Assembly: GCA_964036275.1 (NCBI GenBank)
Contig: OZ038433.1
Span: forward strand, 2,192,013-2,256,012
Length of the DNA stretch: 64,000 nt
DNA from: Litoditis marina
Lineage: Eukaryota; Nematoda; Chromadorea; Rhabditida; Rhabditidae
Reading direction: 5' to 3'
The notes under the pieces are model-generated. The model worked only from the letters and a program-made list of their open reading frames with translations. It did not search any database and was not told the origin of the DNA. Numbering within the stretch: the first letter of the stretch is position 1; every line of letters begins with the position of its first letter. This document shows positions 38,401 through 49,787 of this stretch, in pieces. A program made the position numbers and the translations under genes.

Positions 38401-41198
38401 GAGGACGTCGCCCAGGGGCACGTAGTGCATCTGCTCCACTGGCTGGATGGCACCCAGGTCTCCTGTAAGACGGTAGGGAGATTAATTGACGGGTTTCTGT
38501 AGGAGATTAATTGATGGGTTACTGTAGGAGATCAGTTTGTGGGTTACTGTAGGAGATCAGTTTGTGGGTTACTGTAGGAGATCAGTTCGTGGGTTACTGT
38601 AGGAGATCAGTTCGTGGGTTACTGTAGGAGATCAGTTCGTGGGTTACTGTAGGAGATCAGTTCGTGGGTTACTGTAGGAGATCAGTTCGTGGGTTACTGT
38701 AGGAGATCAGTTCGTGGGTTACTGTAGGAGATCAGTTCGTGGGTTACTGTAGGAGATCAGTTTGTGGGTTACTGTAGGAGATCAGTTTGTGGGTTGCGGT
38801 AAATGATTGATTATGTATCAAGGTGGTCGAATACTATTGGGATTTTCTTCGTGAGAAGAGTCGAGGTATTTCCGATACGTTCTTGAACTTTTGAATAGAA
38901 CAAACTCATTCATTCACATTATTAGAGAGTTCAAAAGCTGAAGAGACATCTAAGTTAAAATTTGTAAATTTGTAGACCAAAGTATACTCAACCCCAACAA
39001 AAAGTTTGGCAACGATATATGCTATGCAAATTAGTGCGCGCAATATGTTGACCTTAATTGTTGTTCTAATCTATCTATCCATGCTTGTTTCGAGTGTCAA
39101 CATGTACATCTGCTGTGCACCTGGATGTAAGGGATCGGGTTGCGAACTATCTCTCTACAGGTGCCCTTAAAGGAACTGAGAGAGAGAGGAGAGAGAGAGG
39201 GGGGTAAAGAGGAGATGAAGAGAGAGGAGAGAGAGAGAAAGAGGGGGTAAAGAGGGGAGGAAGAAAGACGAGAGAGATAAAGAGGGGGGTAAAGAGAGGA
39301 GGAAGAGAGGGGGAAGAGAGGGGGAAGAGAGAGGAGGAAGAGAGAGGAGGAAGAGAGACAGAGCGAGGAAGCGGGGAGATAGAAAGAGAACATTCCTCTC
39401 GTTTCCCCAAGGAATCGTGGTCCGTTCTTAATTTGCTGCACCCGCTTTTTATGGATGTTTGATGGAATGCAAATAGACCTAATTCTGACACACGAGCCGG
39501 CAATTTGCGGGAACAGCATTTTACACAAAATATTGGAAGGGAAGTGAATTCCACTTTACAGTTCAATGTTATTTACAAAAATGGTTTCAAACGTGGTCAA
39601 TACAATGTTCACGTGTAACGTGAATGAATATCTCAAAATGTGTTATACGTTTTACAGGTTTGCGTGACTTGTTATTCGATAGATCTATACAGTAAACCAT
39701 GAATAACCACGTTTCAGAGTACTGTATCCAGTCTTTATACTGTGAACACCCAACAATGCGAACACATTCAAACAATGCGGTAGTTGTGTTAATATACATA
39801 AGGGAGGACGATATTATGCGGAACTCATTCCTTATTCATAGAATATGGCACACGATATGACCATAAAAAACCGAACGGTGGCGCGTAAAAATGACCCTCT
39901 CCCATGTTTTCTGGTTCAAAAAGTTGCTTATTCACGGTTTGAAAAGGTTGAAGACAGCACTACAGTTACAAAAAAGTTTTTGAATCCCAAATTGGCAACC
40001 CTCTGAGTTTCTTGTGAAAACAAAGCTAGTTCTTCCAACTGTGTGTATATAACATCGTATAACTTCATTTAAAACGGGACAAAGTCGAAAAACACGAGAT
40101 TTTTCGGGTAGTTTATTCGAAATGCCGCACAAAAGGTGCCGGAAATGATCAGAGAGTTCTAGTTCGGGCGACTTTAAAGGACTGCCGACCGAAAGTGAAC
40201 AAGGCGTTCGAGGGGGGCCGGTTGAAGCGCGAAGAAAGTAGCAATTAGCAGGCGAAGGTGCGATAATATCAAAGGACTGGGCCGCACAGCAGAAAAAGAG
40301 GACACAGTGCCGAGGGCGAAGATTAGTGCAAAAGGTCGAATTAAGCAGATAATGACGTCTATTTACACTTGTATGGAGAGAGTTGGAGACTTAGAGAAGG
40401 AGGGAGAGAGGGAGGCAGACAGGGAGATAGAAAGGGGAGAAAGAGAAGAGAGAGAGAAGAGAGAATTAGAGAGACAACTAACCGAGTGACTCTATCTTGT
40501 ATCCCTCAGCCGGCTTCAACACCCTCCTTGCCCATGCCGTCTTGAGAGCCTTCAACTGAACGGGCGGTGCAGAGACGAAAAGGGTGGACGGTCGCATGAA
40601 GCCCATGTAGATCAAGGAATCGGCGGCTGTCGTCAGCTCTCTGCAAGAAATCGATATTTCGAAACAATATTGATTGTTATGATGTTTAATTACAGTTTTT
40701 ATAACGTTTCAGCACAACCCAACATACAAGTTATCCTAACTGCGATAAACGATGCGATAAACTATTACCTGGGTTTGTAATTGAAGTTGGGAAAACAGAA
40801 AAAGTAGTGTTCAATGTTATCGAGTTAGTTACAACAAATACATAAAAAAAGAAATAACACATCAAAAGACTTGCGCGATAAAACTAGAGATAGAAGTTGA
40901 GATCTTGTAGATAGCCATATACTGAGAGATAGGTACACTATAGCAAGATGAGAAACATTTTGTATCAAACAAAAGAATAAAAGAGAACACAATATGGACT
41001 CTCGAATAAAATAGCAAAGAACTGTCAGACAGTGATAAAATAGTGTGATTAACGGTGAGACGCAGACAAACATAGAGAAGAATACAATAATACTAACCTG
41101 TTCCAGAAACTCTGCTGATTGGCCTCTTTAAAGGACTCGAATACTCTTCTGCCATTTTTAGTTTTCGGGCCATTGAGTACAATAGCTAGACTCGACAT
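35441..41198 (-). CDS. STOX: Storkhead-box (STOX/HAM-1-like) winged-helix protein, 8 exons, 391 aa
   Basis: Storkhead proteins are winged-helix DNA-binding factors; nematode HAM-1 and fly Knockout act in neural cell fate. Exons in order: 41198-41098, 40640-40483, 38462-38290, 37975-37874, 37633-37425, 36410-36256, 35986-35817, 35548-35441 (1176 nt, phases agree, stop TAA). Exon 1 has MSSLAIVLNG and RRVFESFKEANQQSFWN, matching STOX1 LALVL and VFRAFRRANxxCFWN. Residues 87-178 form the storkhead domain: HYVPLGDVLCDAITQLNR, then VRQTVNSLTATGLVYQMGDH and LFVSVP, like human FVPLGEVLCxAISDMN and the YFIVTP strand. VECQTGMSIIEPEKKEKRG fits the conserved segment after the domain. The C-terminal half is basic then acidic (MRSRRRRRGTAKKP; DSNDEPGSGSWSEPEDVK). 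At 391 aa it is far shorter than human STOX1 (about 990) but close to HAM-1. Confidence 0.93.
38097..38164. repeat. Perfect 31-bp hairpin in STOX intron 3
   Basis: Arms 38097-38127 and 38134-38164 are exact reverse complements around a 6-nt loop (gtggct). The arm starts ctgtgtacaggtaagttcgt, so caggtaagt, a full 5' splice consensus, is present on both strands. Length and loop size resemble a pre-miRNA, but no arm mismatches are present, which is more typical of a recent inverted repeat. Confidence 0.9.
38463..38802. repeat. 25-bp minisatellite of splice-acceptor-like units in STOX intron 2
   Basis: Twelve occurrences of ctgtaggag at exact 25-bp spacing (38497 to 38772), plus a degenerate first unit that contains the genuine acceptor of STOX exon 3. 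On the gene's strand each unit reads aactgatctcctacag: a branchpoint-like ctgat, a short pyrimidine tract and CAG. Confidence 0.95.
39175..39365. repeat. GA/GGA-rich tract in STOX intron 2
   Basis: Imperfect gagagagg and gaggaagag repeats. It is open as low-complexity frames on the minus strand, but not a gene. Confidence 0.88.
40375..40480. repeat. GA-rich tract next to the STOX exon 2 donor
   Basis: Imperfect gagaga repeats that end at the exon 2 donor (40481-40482). On the transcribed strand this is a TC-rich stretch directly after the 5' splice site. Confidence 0.85.
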
Positions 41199-41310
41199 CT
41201 TCAGAACTGATGGTTTCGAGGGCGGAGTCCCAGCTGACACCCAGGACCACGCCCCCTTCGACCGTGCGGCAGTTGCAGGACGGCATGACGAGACCACGCC
41301 CACTGGAAGA
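41199..41310 (-). promoter_or_regulatory. STOX: STOX exon 1 leader with acceptor, open upstream frame
   Basis: On the minus strand ccctcttccag ends in an AG just above 41302 and opens a 104-nt leader before the chosen ATG. The leader is open in the STOX frame, so a longer N-terminus or further upstream exons are possible. An out-of-frame ATG within the leader opens a 42-codon upstream ORF (begins MPSCNCRTVEGG) that overlaps the STOX start. Confidence 0.45.
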
Positions 41311-42739
41311 GGGGGCAATTAGGACAATTTACACAAGGACCACTTACTGAAATGAGAGACATGAGTCACCGATGAGGTTATTACGAGATAACTTGGAGGA
41401 AAGGTGAAACGTGAGTGAAATTGTAGAAAAACAACCAAACTAGAAAACGGTAACGTTCAGCACAAGTAAAACTTGAACTTAAATTTTAAAGTGGAGTGTT
41501 CAATCGCAAATGGCAAACGTGTTGGATCTAACAAATCGATAAAAAAAAATTCCCATGATGGATAAGGAAACAAAACTGTATCATGCATAAAAGATCAAAT
41601 AATATCAATAAAATGTTAGTTACTAGAAGAATACATTGCAAGTGACTTTAATTGAAACGTGACCAAATCGGAGCGAATGAACATGAGCTACAGCGAATGA
41701 ACATGAGGGATCACACTACAAATATTGTGGGACAACGTACAAAGCGATCACATTATAGTTCTCAGTTATGACTAAAAAAAGCAAGATCAAACTACAAAAA
41801 CAGTACTAGAAAACGGAATGTACAATTGGGTCTGTGTCGTACAGACCGACCTTCATAGACCGTAAATGAGTGCATCTTAGTGGCGATTGTAAATGGTGAG
41901 AGAAGTTGGCATGTGGTATCTTATCACGGTTGTTTTACGATGAAATGAAAGGTAACCGATATGGTAGTTGGTGAGCTGCAGCTGCTAGTTTAGGGTGGTT
42001 ACCTTACGGTTGGGGGAAAGGGTACAAAATGAAGCGATAAAGGTGGTATGTGAAAAACGACGTGATGGAACGAACATTTTCGATCTTCTCATGAGTTTAA
42101 CGTGATCACACATTCTAATTACATATCTCGTCTTGTTCTGCTGTGATTGTAGTTTGAACCCGGTGTTTTATGGATGGAACTGGAAAACTACGCTGTGTTA
42201 ATGACCAAACTACAACTCAGCTTTTGTAATCGAAAATCATAAAAGTAACCGGTTTTATTGACTACAGTGTTCATAGTCACAGATTCGTTGTTTCTCTGCG
42301 TTTTTTAGATTCATCACACTGCAAGTGAGAAGTAAGGTCATCCAGCGCAGGAAAAAGTATAATAGTCAACCAAAATGCGAACGTCATAAAATTTTCATGA
42401 AGGAAGATTCAATTTCTACCATAATCATATGGTTCCTTACGTTCAAGTCACTAAATACTGAACCTGACTATGAACATACCTAAACTTCTCTGCGCCTCTC
42501 ATCTCACACAGTCTCTCTATGTGCTCTAACTACTGCGATACCGCGCGAGTTTGGCGCGCTGGACCACGTTTTTTGGTAATGTTTTTACAAAACTGACCTT
42601 GTGTTTAAAAGCAACACTTGTGAGATGCAAACTGTTCGCTATTTTGTTCAAATAAATCAGGTTGGGAAGGCAAGGGCAGACAAAATGCAACAGATGGTCA
42701 CGTGGCCACGTTTGAACAGAAATACCGAGGGGGAAAGCA

Positions 42740-42880
42740 GACACTCTCTCTCGTTTTCGGTTTTATCTCTTTTTTCTTCTTCTCTCTCTCTTTTTAGCTC
42801 TCTCTCTCTCTCTCTCTATCTATCGCTCTCTTTATATATCTCTACCTCTCCCTCTCTCCCTCTATCTCTCTCTTTCTCAC
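42740..42880. repeat. TC-rich microsatellite
   Basis: ctctct repeats with tatctatcgctct interruptions. Low-complexity open frames here are artefacts. Confidence 0.9.
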
Positions 42881-43069
42881 TTCATATCCTCTCCAACTCT
42901 TTCGAAACTTCTTCCTTTCTCAATCATTTTCTCCTAATGTGATGTGACACCGCTTTCTTAGTACATTCAAAGTTGACTCAAGTGACAAGGTCGAACTCAT
43001 TTAATCAACCACTTTGTTTCGCTGGCAAATGGGGAAACGGAAATCTACAACTCTATGTATCTCTCATCT

Positions 43070-43275
43070 GATCTCTCTCTTTCTTTTCTCTCTCTCTTTT
43101 CTCTATCTCCTCTCCTCTCTCTGTCTTCGTCCACTTTTCTCGCTCTCCTCGTCTCTCTCTCTCCTTCCCTTTCCCTCTCCCCCCCCCTCTCTCCACACTT
43201 TCTTTCCCTCTCTCGCTCTCGTTCCTCTTACTCTCTCTCTCTCTCTCACTCTCTCTTTCTCTCTCCCTCTTTCTT
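43070..43275. repeat. TC-rich tract
   Basis: Imperfect ctctct/ccctctc polypyrimidine. It ends in ttcttcccag at 43280, directly before the open frame at 43282. Confidence 0.88.
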
Positions 43276-43281
43276 CCCAGG

Positions 43282-43488
43282 ATGACCTCATACAATGTTT
43301 TTTCCGTCTTTCCAGTCTCTCTCAAATCCGGTTGCATCATCCCAAAATACACAACGCGGCGTCTGGCAAAGAGTCGAGAAGTGGTCGAATGCGTGAAGAA
43401 GATCAGCGCCCACACTGCCATATGCTCCACAACTTTCGAATATCCGATTACAGTAACCCGTGCCAACAGCTCGCCTTTAACCATGTGA
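43282..43488 (+). other. Isolated open frame between TC tracts, possible exon or relic
   Basis: 69 codons with mixed composition (for example KSGCIIPKYTTRRLAKSREV, then VVECVKKISAHTAICSTTFE). It is preceded by a long pyrimidine tract ending in cccag, as an exon would be. The opposite strand is also open over the same bases. I recognise no family and cannot link it to other exons. Confidence 0.2.
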
Positions 43489-43554
43489 AAACGGCATATT
43501 CTAGCCTGAGACCCCGTTCAAACTCGGAGAATGCGCGAAACTCAAAGTGTTGTC

Positions 43555-44115
43555 ACACTTTTCTCTTTTTCTCTATCGACCTCTCTCTCCCTCTTTCTCT
43601 CTTTCTATCGAACTTCCTTGCTTTTCTCTTCTTCTCTCTACCCCTTTCTTTCTGTCTTGCCATTTATCTCTCTTGCGCTCTTCTCCTTTCTTTCTTTCTT
43701 TCTCTCTCTCTTTTTTTCTATCTTCCCGTATTCCCTCTGTTTATCTTCTCACTTTCTCAAACGCGTGTCGGCGTTCACACCATCTACCGTATCCGTGGCT
43801 AATCCGTGTGGGACCTGTCAGATGTTTTGAAATGGTCGGCCGATAGGGGTCGGTAGGTCCTTGAAAGTGAGATTATAACGGTCAGTGGAATCATACAATC
43901 AAACTGCAATTAGCTGGGGCGGTAGATAAAAGAAAGTAGAGCAGGAAATGGAAAGAAAGTAAAAGAGAATAGAGAAGAAAGATCAAGAGAAAAAATAGAG
44001 AGAGAAAGAGAAAGAGAGAAAAAGAGTGAGAGGGAGAGGAAGGGAAGGAAACAAAGAGCGAGGGGAGGGGGAGAGAGAGAAAAAGAAAGAGAAGGAGACA
44101 CATCATAGAGAGAAA
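43555..44115. repeat. TC tract (43555-43740) and GA tract (43925-44110)
   Basis: Two long imperfect polypyrimidine and polypurine blocks in inverted orientation, separated by about 185 bp of unique sequence. The unique part shows no gene. Confidence 0.85.
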
Positions 44116-44969
44116 GACCGCACTTTGCCGTTGGTGCAACTCCCAGGGTGAAGCCAGCCTTATCAGTTGTGCTACTCCTCAGAACTCGCCTCTTATCTAC
44201 CGTAATCATAGTCGTGGTGAGGAGACTCCCGCAGCGATCTTCAAAGACAGCCGCACAAAGTGTACAAGTTGAAGTACACGAGGAAAACAGAAGATTTCTT
44301 GTTGAGTTGAACTGAACTGAGTTGTTGAGTTTTTCTTGACAATAATCAGTATATCAGTTACCATATTTGAACTGCATATTCCATAGTGTGTTCTGAGGTG
44401 TTGATGAGAGCGAATCTGATAGATGGATTCTTGAGTGTCATGACATTTCAACAACTTTTTCTGAGCTTTTCCTACCTTATAATCCAACGGAAAACTTTCA
44501 CGTGATTTTAAAATTTTATCAAAAGTCATAATGATTTACTCTGTGTTTGAATTCAACCTGATCCTCTACTTGCCTGAGTATCTCACGCTTTATGGTACAT
44601 GCGACACTCCTCGCATTGTCTGCCAACTAATTAGCATAAATCAGATAAACCTCGTAATTATAATTGGAAATGTGTGAAGATGAGAGACGGAGTTACGTAA
44701 CAAACCGTGGCAAATCAATTAGACATAAGCAGATTTGAGTATTAACACATTCAAATCTCTTTTAATAGCTGATTGAAAATAGATAAATGTTGGGGGGTAA
44801 TGAAGTTTACGACCTTTACAGATAATTTTACTACACCTTTTGAAAAGAGATTGTAAACATGCATTACTAAACTATGTGAATCTACGGAACTAGTTACAAA
44901 CTTAATCTTCAAAAGTTTCAAATTATAGGTTCTATCGTTGACCCGTTCCGAACTAGTATCAATTCTAAC

Positions 44970-45091
44970 TTAAAGAAGGACGATTACGTGGTCCAATCGC
45001 AACGGTTCAGTTCTTTGAACTGCAATAAATTTTTCAATTGAAGTTTAAAGGACCGTTGACACGGGATTGGTCCACATAATCGTCCTGCTTC
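44970..45091. mobile_element. TTAA foldback MITE, copy 4
   Basis: TTAAAGAAGGACGATTACGT at the left and cgtcctgctt at the right. Arms and centre match the other five copies. Confidence 0.88.
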
Positions 45092-45206
45092 AAACTCTTT
45101 CATTTTTTCAAATCAAACTAGTGGTGAAATTCTCTCGATTTCAAGAACTTTTTACAATCTAGTCCAATTTGACCTACAAAAGGTCAAAAGGACAGTTTTT
45201 CGTTGG

Positions 45207-45647
45207 TCAGTGATCACGATCCCATTTGAATATGTGCATATGTGAAGTGAGACTCTTGTCATGATCGATTAGACAATAGAACTCAATTGACCCAATGTCT
45301 CCATGAATACCCACTTGAACTAAACGACAGTCACATGCCCATGCACAGTCGCTGTACACAGCAAAATATATGAATACCGTAGGAATGCAAGTATATCGTG
45401 GAACCAGCGACGAAACGCTCTGAAACGACGATACCACAGGCACGTAAACGTCACTGTAGCCAACAGTTGTGCTACGGTCACTTTGAAGCTGAACTATCCG
45501 GTAACACCCTGAGCAGATCGTAATTGGCTGCTCACGTACACTAGGAAAGTTTTTAGTGATTGAGCAGGTCAGGCTCTTAACTTGTATCGCATTGCCACGA
45601 TGCCGGTAAGTACGTAAAAAACGTATTTGATCTATAATACAAGACAT
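45207..45647 (-). other. 146-codon open frame of unknown status
   Basis: One of the longest open frames in the window that is neither low-complexity nor part of a recognised gene. Its composition is mixed, with many Cys, Ser and Val (for example RSTTVGYSDVYVPVVSSFQS) and no recognisable domain, signal peptide or membrane segment. No flanking splice sites tie it to a neighbour. Chance is a realistic explanation. Confidence 0.18.
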
Positions 45648-45664
45648 AAAATCCCCCTACCTGA

Positions 45665-45970
45665 GTTGTAGTTTGGTCTTTAAATACCGTACAGTTCTAG
45701 AATAGGTACTAAACAACTCGCCATTTTGTATTTAATACGCCATTTTGTATTTCATTGAAAAAACAGCAGATTGGCCAAACTGACGATGTCTTCCTGCTTC
45801 TCCTGGAGATTCAGCGGTTAATGGTAACCAGGGTCAGCTGTACGGAATGACCAAACCGATCGTTGTAATTTGATCCCGATAAACGTCATAACTTGCGAGC
45901 TAAAAAAAACAGGATCAAACTATAAGCACTGCGCGACAGGGCGAAATACACCGTGTATACTAGACTACAA
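45665..45970. mobile_element. gatcaaactac foldback family, tandem copies
   Basis: gtagtttggtctt near 45667, and tgtaatttgatcccgataa with aggatcaaactataag near 45865-45925, followed by gaaatacaccgtgtat. Inverted words on both sides indicate foldback elements. Confidence 0.55.
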
Positions 45971-45975
45971 GAAGG

Positions 45976-46100
45976 CAACTGAATAGTCACGTGAAGTAAG
46001 CATTCTAATGAGGAAGTGTGCACTTTTTCATGGCACGTTTCTGAGTTCTGCTGTGTTTACTATTTTTCACGTGACTGTGCAATTGACTAACAATACACGC
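45976..46100 (+). mobile_element. CACGTGA-ended repeat family, copy 2
   Basis: gaatagtcacgtgaagtaag at the left and ttttcacgtgactgtgcaat at the right, enclosing gtgcactttttcatggcacg and gagttctgctgtgtt. Confidence 0.75.
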
Positions 46101-47149
46101 TTGCTTCGAAAGGGGCGAATCCTACATCGGAAACCAGCTCAATTCAAATCATTCAGCAGACTATTATTTTTTTCTGCTGTGTTTTGTCATTTCCTTCTTC
46201 AATTGGAAACAATGGCCGAGGGATAAAAGTGGCGTTTTGAATGGATTCTCATGCAGCTGCCACCCTTTATTGTTTCAATTCGGAAGAACTTCTTTTTCGA
46301 TCCTCAAATAGTGGAGAAGTGCGGCTATGAGATAGTTTGGGGGCTAAAAAAGGCAGCCACTCAATTCAAACACATTATTTTTTTGTCTGGAGATTTGAAT
46401 TCTACGCAAGGTTTTCTTATCCATACAATGAGTCCATCTTTTTTGAACTAATCTAAACAACTAATATTTATCTTCAATTCGTCATGAAAAGTAGAGTTTT
46501 TCAGGAGAAACTAACGCAAACATGAAAAAATATCGAGTTTTCAAGCTGCAATGTTTGGAGCTTACATTTCGCACACAAATCAGTGTAAATGACGAAACAG
46601 AATATTGGCCTGATCTTACATTTTAGTTGTATCTGTAACCCCAGTTGTGCCAGAACATACCAATGATTTTTCTCAGTAGCGATCCATAAATCTATGAAAC
46701 TGAGTTATTAAGATGAACATTTGATTTTTCTCCTTTCGTTCCACTAATCATCTTTTGGTATCTGACAGTTTCGTAGTTACAGTGGGTGTCAGACATCTCC
46801 AACATACTCTAACTAGGTGAAAAGGTGTCAGGCAGTGATGGATGTTACTGCTCTTAGGCACATCCATCAAGTATACTGTAGTAATGGGGCAGGACAACTG
46901 ATAACTGGGGGCTACGATGGCATGCTAATTAGAAAGGGTGAAGTAAGGGGGGGGGGGGGAAGGATGGGATTTCATGTTAAACGTATAGGATTAGATTAAT
47001 TAAAATGAGAAAGAAATGTTAGTTTCGCCTTCACCCCAGACGGAACTACTTAAATCTTGATACCAAAATGGAAAGATAGGGTTTCATGAAGACACTGTGG
47101 GGAGTTTACCGAATTGATCTTCTTTTCTTGCGCTCTCATTCTCCTTTTC

Positions 47150-47205
47150 TCCTCTCTCTCTCTCTATCCCCTCCTCTCTCTGTCTCTCTCTGTCTCTCTC
47201 TCTCT

Positions 47206-47265
<60 letters not shown>
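47150..47265. repeat. TC microsatellite
   Basis: (TC)n with about 45 bp of pure repeat at 47217-47262. Confidence 0.92.
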
Positions 47266-47266
<1 letters not shown>

Positions 47267-48051
47267 CCCTTCCATGCCTATGCGTCCTCTGATGCAATGC
47301 CAGATGTTAATAGGTAAAAGTGGGAAATCTGATATGGTCGGGTCTCTCTTTCAATAAACAGACTACAGTCCAAATACGGTAAATACACTCATATTAGTTA
47401 TTACAGAGTTCCACTAGTTAACAAAATTAATGATTGACCATCAGTAAGGCAAGCTACACATTTTGGTTTGATCTACCTAATACTACGATTTGGGTCACGT
47501 AGTTCTGAGACACGTAGGAGACGTAAGACGTAGAACTGGAAGCTCCATTATTGGCGTGGCGACATAATTCTTCAACCACACCTGAATGTTCGATGTTTCA
47601 CCTAATCTATATATAGATGCAGAGCCAGAGTCTAGCGACTGCTTCAAGATTATCGAGTAAAGTCTGTGATTTTGATTTGTCATGCTGTATTTGTAGGTTG
47701 ATCACAGGACGCATATATATGATTTCCGCGAGCCATCGTTCCATGGAGGGGCCTATGCGGGCTAGTGTATAGTTTACGTAGCTCAAACGTGAACTCCAAA
47801 CACTACAACAACCATAAAATTGCGATAAACAGCGCGTAGGACGCAGCCAGAAATTCACCACAAACACTGTATTCCTGATCACGTTTTCGGCGAAGCACAA
47901 ACTATAGGGAAAGACCATGCGTTTGTTGTAGTTCTAAGTCAATTATCGTCAATAATTTATAGGAATTTCGACCGTTAACCACGGGAGCGAACAACAACCA
48001 CAGCAGAAAAGAGCAACGACACCGTAGAGGTTTGCGAATCATATACACTAG

Positions 48052-48205
48052 AAGTCAATGGAACAGTAACGTAAAGTCAGCATTCTAATGGGGCATCGTG
48101 CACTTTGTCATTGCACGTTTCTGATTTCTGCTGTGTTCAACGTTTCTGATTTCTGCTGTGTTCAACGTTTCTGATTTCTGCTGCGTTTTGACTGACAGTA
48201 TAGTC
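48052..48205 (+). mobile_element. CACGTGA-family copy 3 with an internal triplication
   Basis: gaacagtaacgtaaagtcag, then gtgcactttgtcattgcacg. The word acgtttctgatttctgctg is present three times in tandem (about 48113-48183, period 26), unlike the other copies. Confidence 0.75.
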
Positions 48206-48843
48206 ATCCTCGTAACCTATTTGTTATCCACTTGTTCTTCTCTAATAGTCGGTCTATTATCCATACGCAACCCGATACGATGGTGTGGATTAACAGCCAG
48301 GGTACCGTATTCAAAAAGGTCTTTGATCTCAGCCGCAACACGTGTTCTCTCGCCCGGGATTATGGTGTCGTTTACAATATAATGAGTCGAGAGGTTCACG
48401 CCTCATTTAGAGCAGGGATGCGTTTGAATCAGACGGTTTAGGGCTGTTTTTCTTTCGAGAATAGAAAGAGAGAGAAAGAAGGGAAAAGGAAGAGAAACAA
48501 GAAGAAAAAGATACAAAGTGAGACAACTATCCGATAGTTAGGTAGGAGGAAACGGAAAACGACGTGTAGAAAAAGAGGGAAAGAGAGTGTGAAAGCGAGA
48601 AAGAAACAGAGAGAGAGAACGGTATGAGAGAATCAACGAGAGTGTGAGAAAATAGAGAGAGATTGGTTTTTCCCGTGTCCCCCGTCAGTCAGTGCCCATG
48701 TTCCCATTCCCACCTGCCCCCTCCTGAATGGGGTGCGAGTTCTCACTTTGGGTGCGAATCGAGAATATATTGCCAGGGGCCTATTGACATCCACACCACA
48801 TTCAGGTATAGAAAACCGTGAATTTACACCTTCTATGTTTGTT

Positions 48844-48847
48844 TTAA
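48844..48847. other. Empty TTAA target site matching the MITE insertion at 49664
   Basis: The left arm reads, in inverted sense, tattgtttaccac-TTAA-aacaaacatag. The right arm reads tattgtttaccag-TTAA-MITE-TTAA-gcaaacatag. One TTAA here corresponds to two flanking the element. Confidence 0.9.
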
Positions 48848-48904
48848 GTGGTAAACAATAACAAAATAACAAAGATCGATTACAAACACTGAGTGTGAAA
48901 CTAC

Positions 48905-49110
48905 ATATAGTCGTCGCCAACGAGAAGGCGGGAGGGTACTGTATATCTTAGGTTCCGCTGCGTACGCACACATGGCTTTTATTTCAAAGCTCAGAGGTTA
49001 TGTCTCTAATAGCGCAGTGGTTCGCGCCCTGCTACGAAACTTTTGCTTGCAGGTTCGATTCCGGCGAGAGACAAAAGTTTATAAATTTGGCACCCGCTAT
49101 AAAGTACACT
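48905..49110 (+). mobile_element. tRNA-derived SINE, copy 1
   Basis: An A box (tagcgcagtgg, 49010-49020) and a B box (ggttcgattcc, 49052-49062) form an internal pol III promoter. A head with cgggagggtactgtatatct and a tail with aaatttggcacccgctataa are shared with copies at 53438, 58528, 60222 and 63476. Confidence 0.88.
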
Positions 49111-49663
49111 ACGCAGTTGAACCTTGTTTCAAGCCATGCATGTATGAAAAACTACTAGTTTGAATGTACATCGAGATTTTGTTTTCTCAGCATTCTCTTG
49201 CAACTAACGAAATGAATTGGAACTTTCCATTCATATTTTCTATAATCAAAGTGTGGTTTTACACAATATTTTTGGTTGCGTAGAATAAATATAACGTTCG
49301 CTAATCCCCCAAAATGCCAACGTAGTCAAGCTACCACATGTCAAGACGTTTTCCTACTGTACTGACGTTTTCCTACAGTCCACGTGTGAATGAAATTGAC
49401 TATGAAAAAAGTCGATCTTTCGGGCAATCCAACCGATTTCTTACTGTTGTTGATGCACTTTCATAAAAACCTTTCGATAATCGATCGTTGTTGTTTTGTT
49501 TCAAACACTTTCTCTCGCTTTTAGTTCAGTAAACACGAAGGTGGAAATTCACAGTTTCTATACAATGGTTTGGAACAAGACCAACTGCATTCGTAGTGTA
49601 GCTTAACTAGTTTCACACTCAGTGTTTGGAATCAGTCTTTGTTATTTTCTTATTGTTTACCAG

Positions 49664-49787
49664 TTAAAGTAGGACGATTATGTGGACCAATCCCGCGTCA
49701 ACGGTCCTTTGAACTGCAATTGAAAAATGTATTGCCGTTTAAAGGACTGAACCGTTGGGATTGGACCACATAATCGTCCTTCTTTAA
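49664..49787. mobile_element. TTAA foldback MITE, copy 5
   Basis: TTAA at both ends (49664-49667 and 49784-49787). The arms are nearly perfect inverted repeats (taggacgattatgtggacca against tggaccacataatcgtcct). It is inserted in the right arm of the inverted duplication. Confidence 0.95.
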
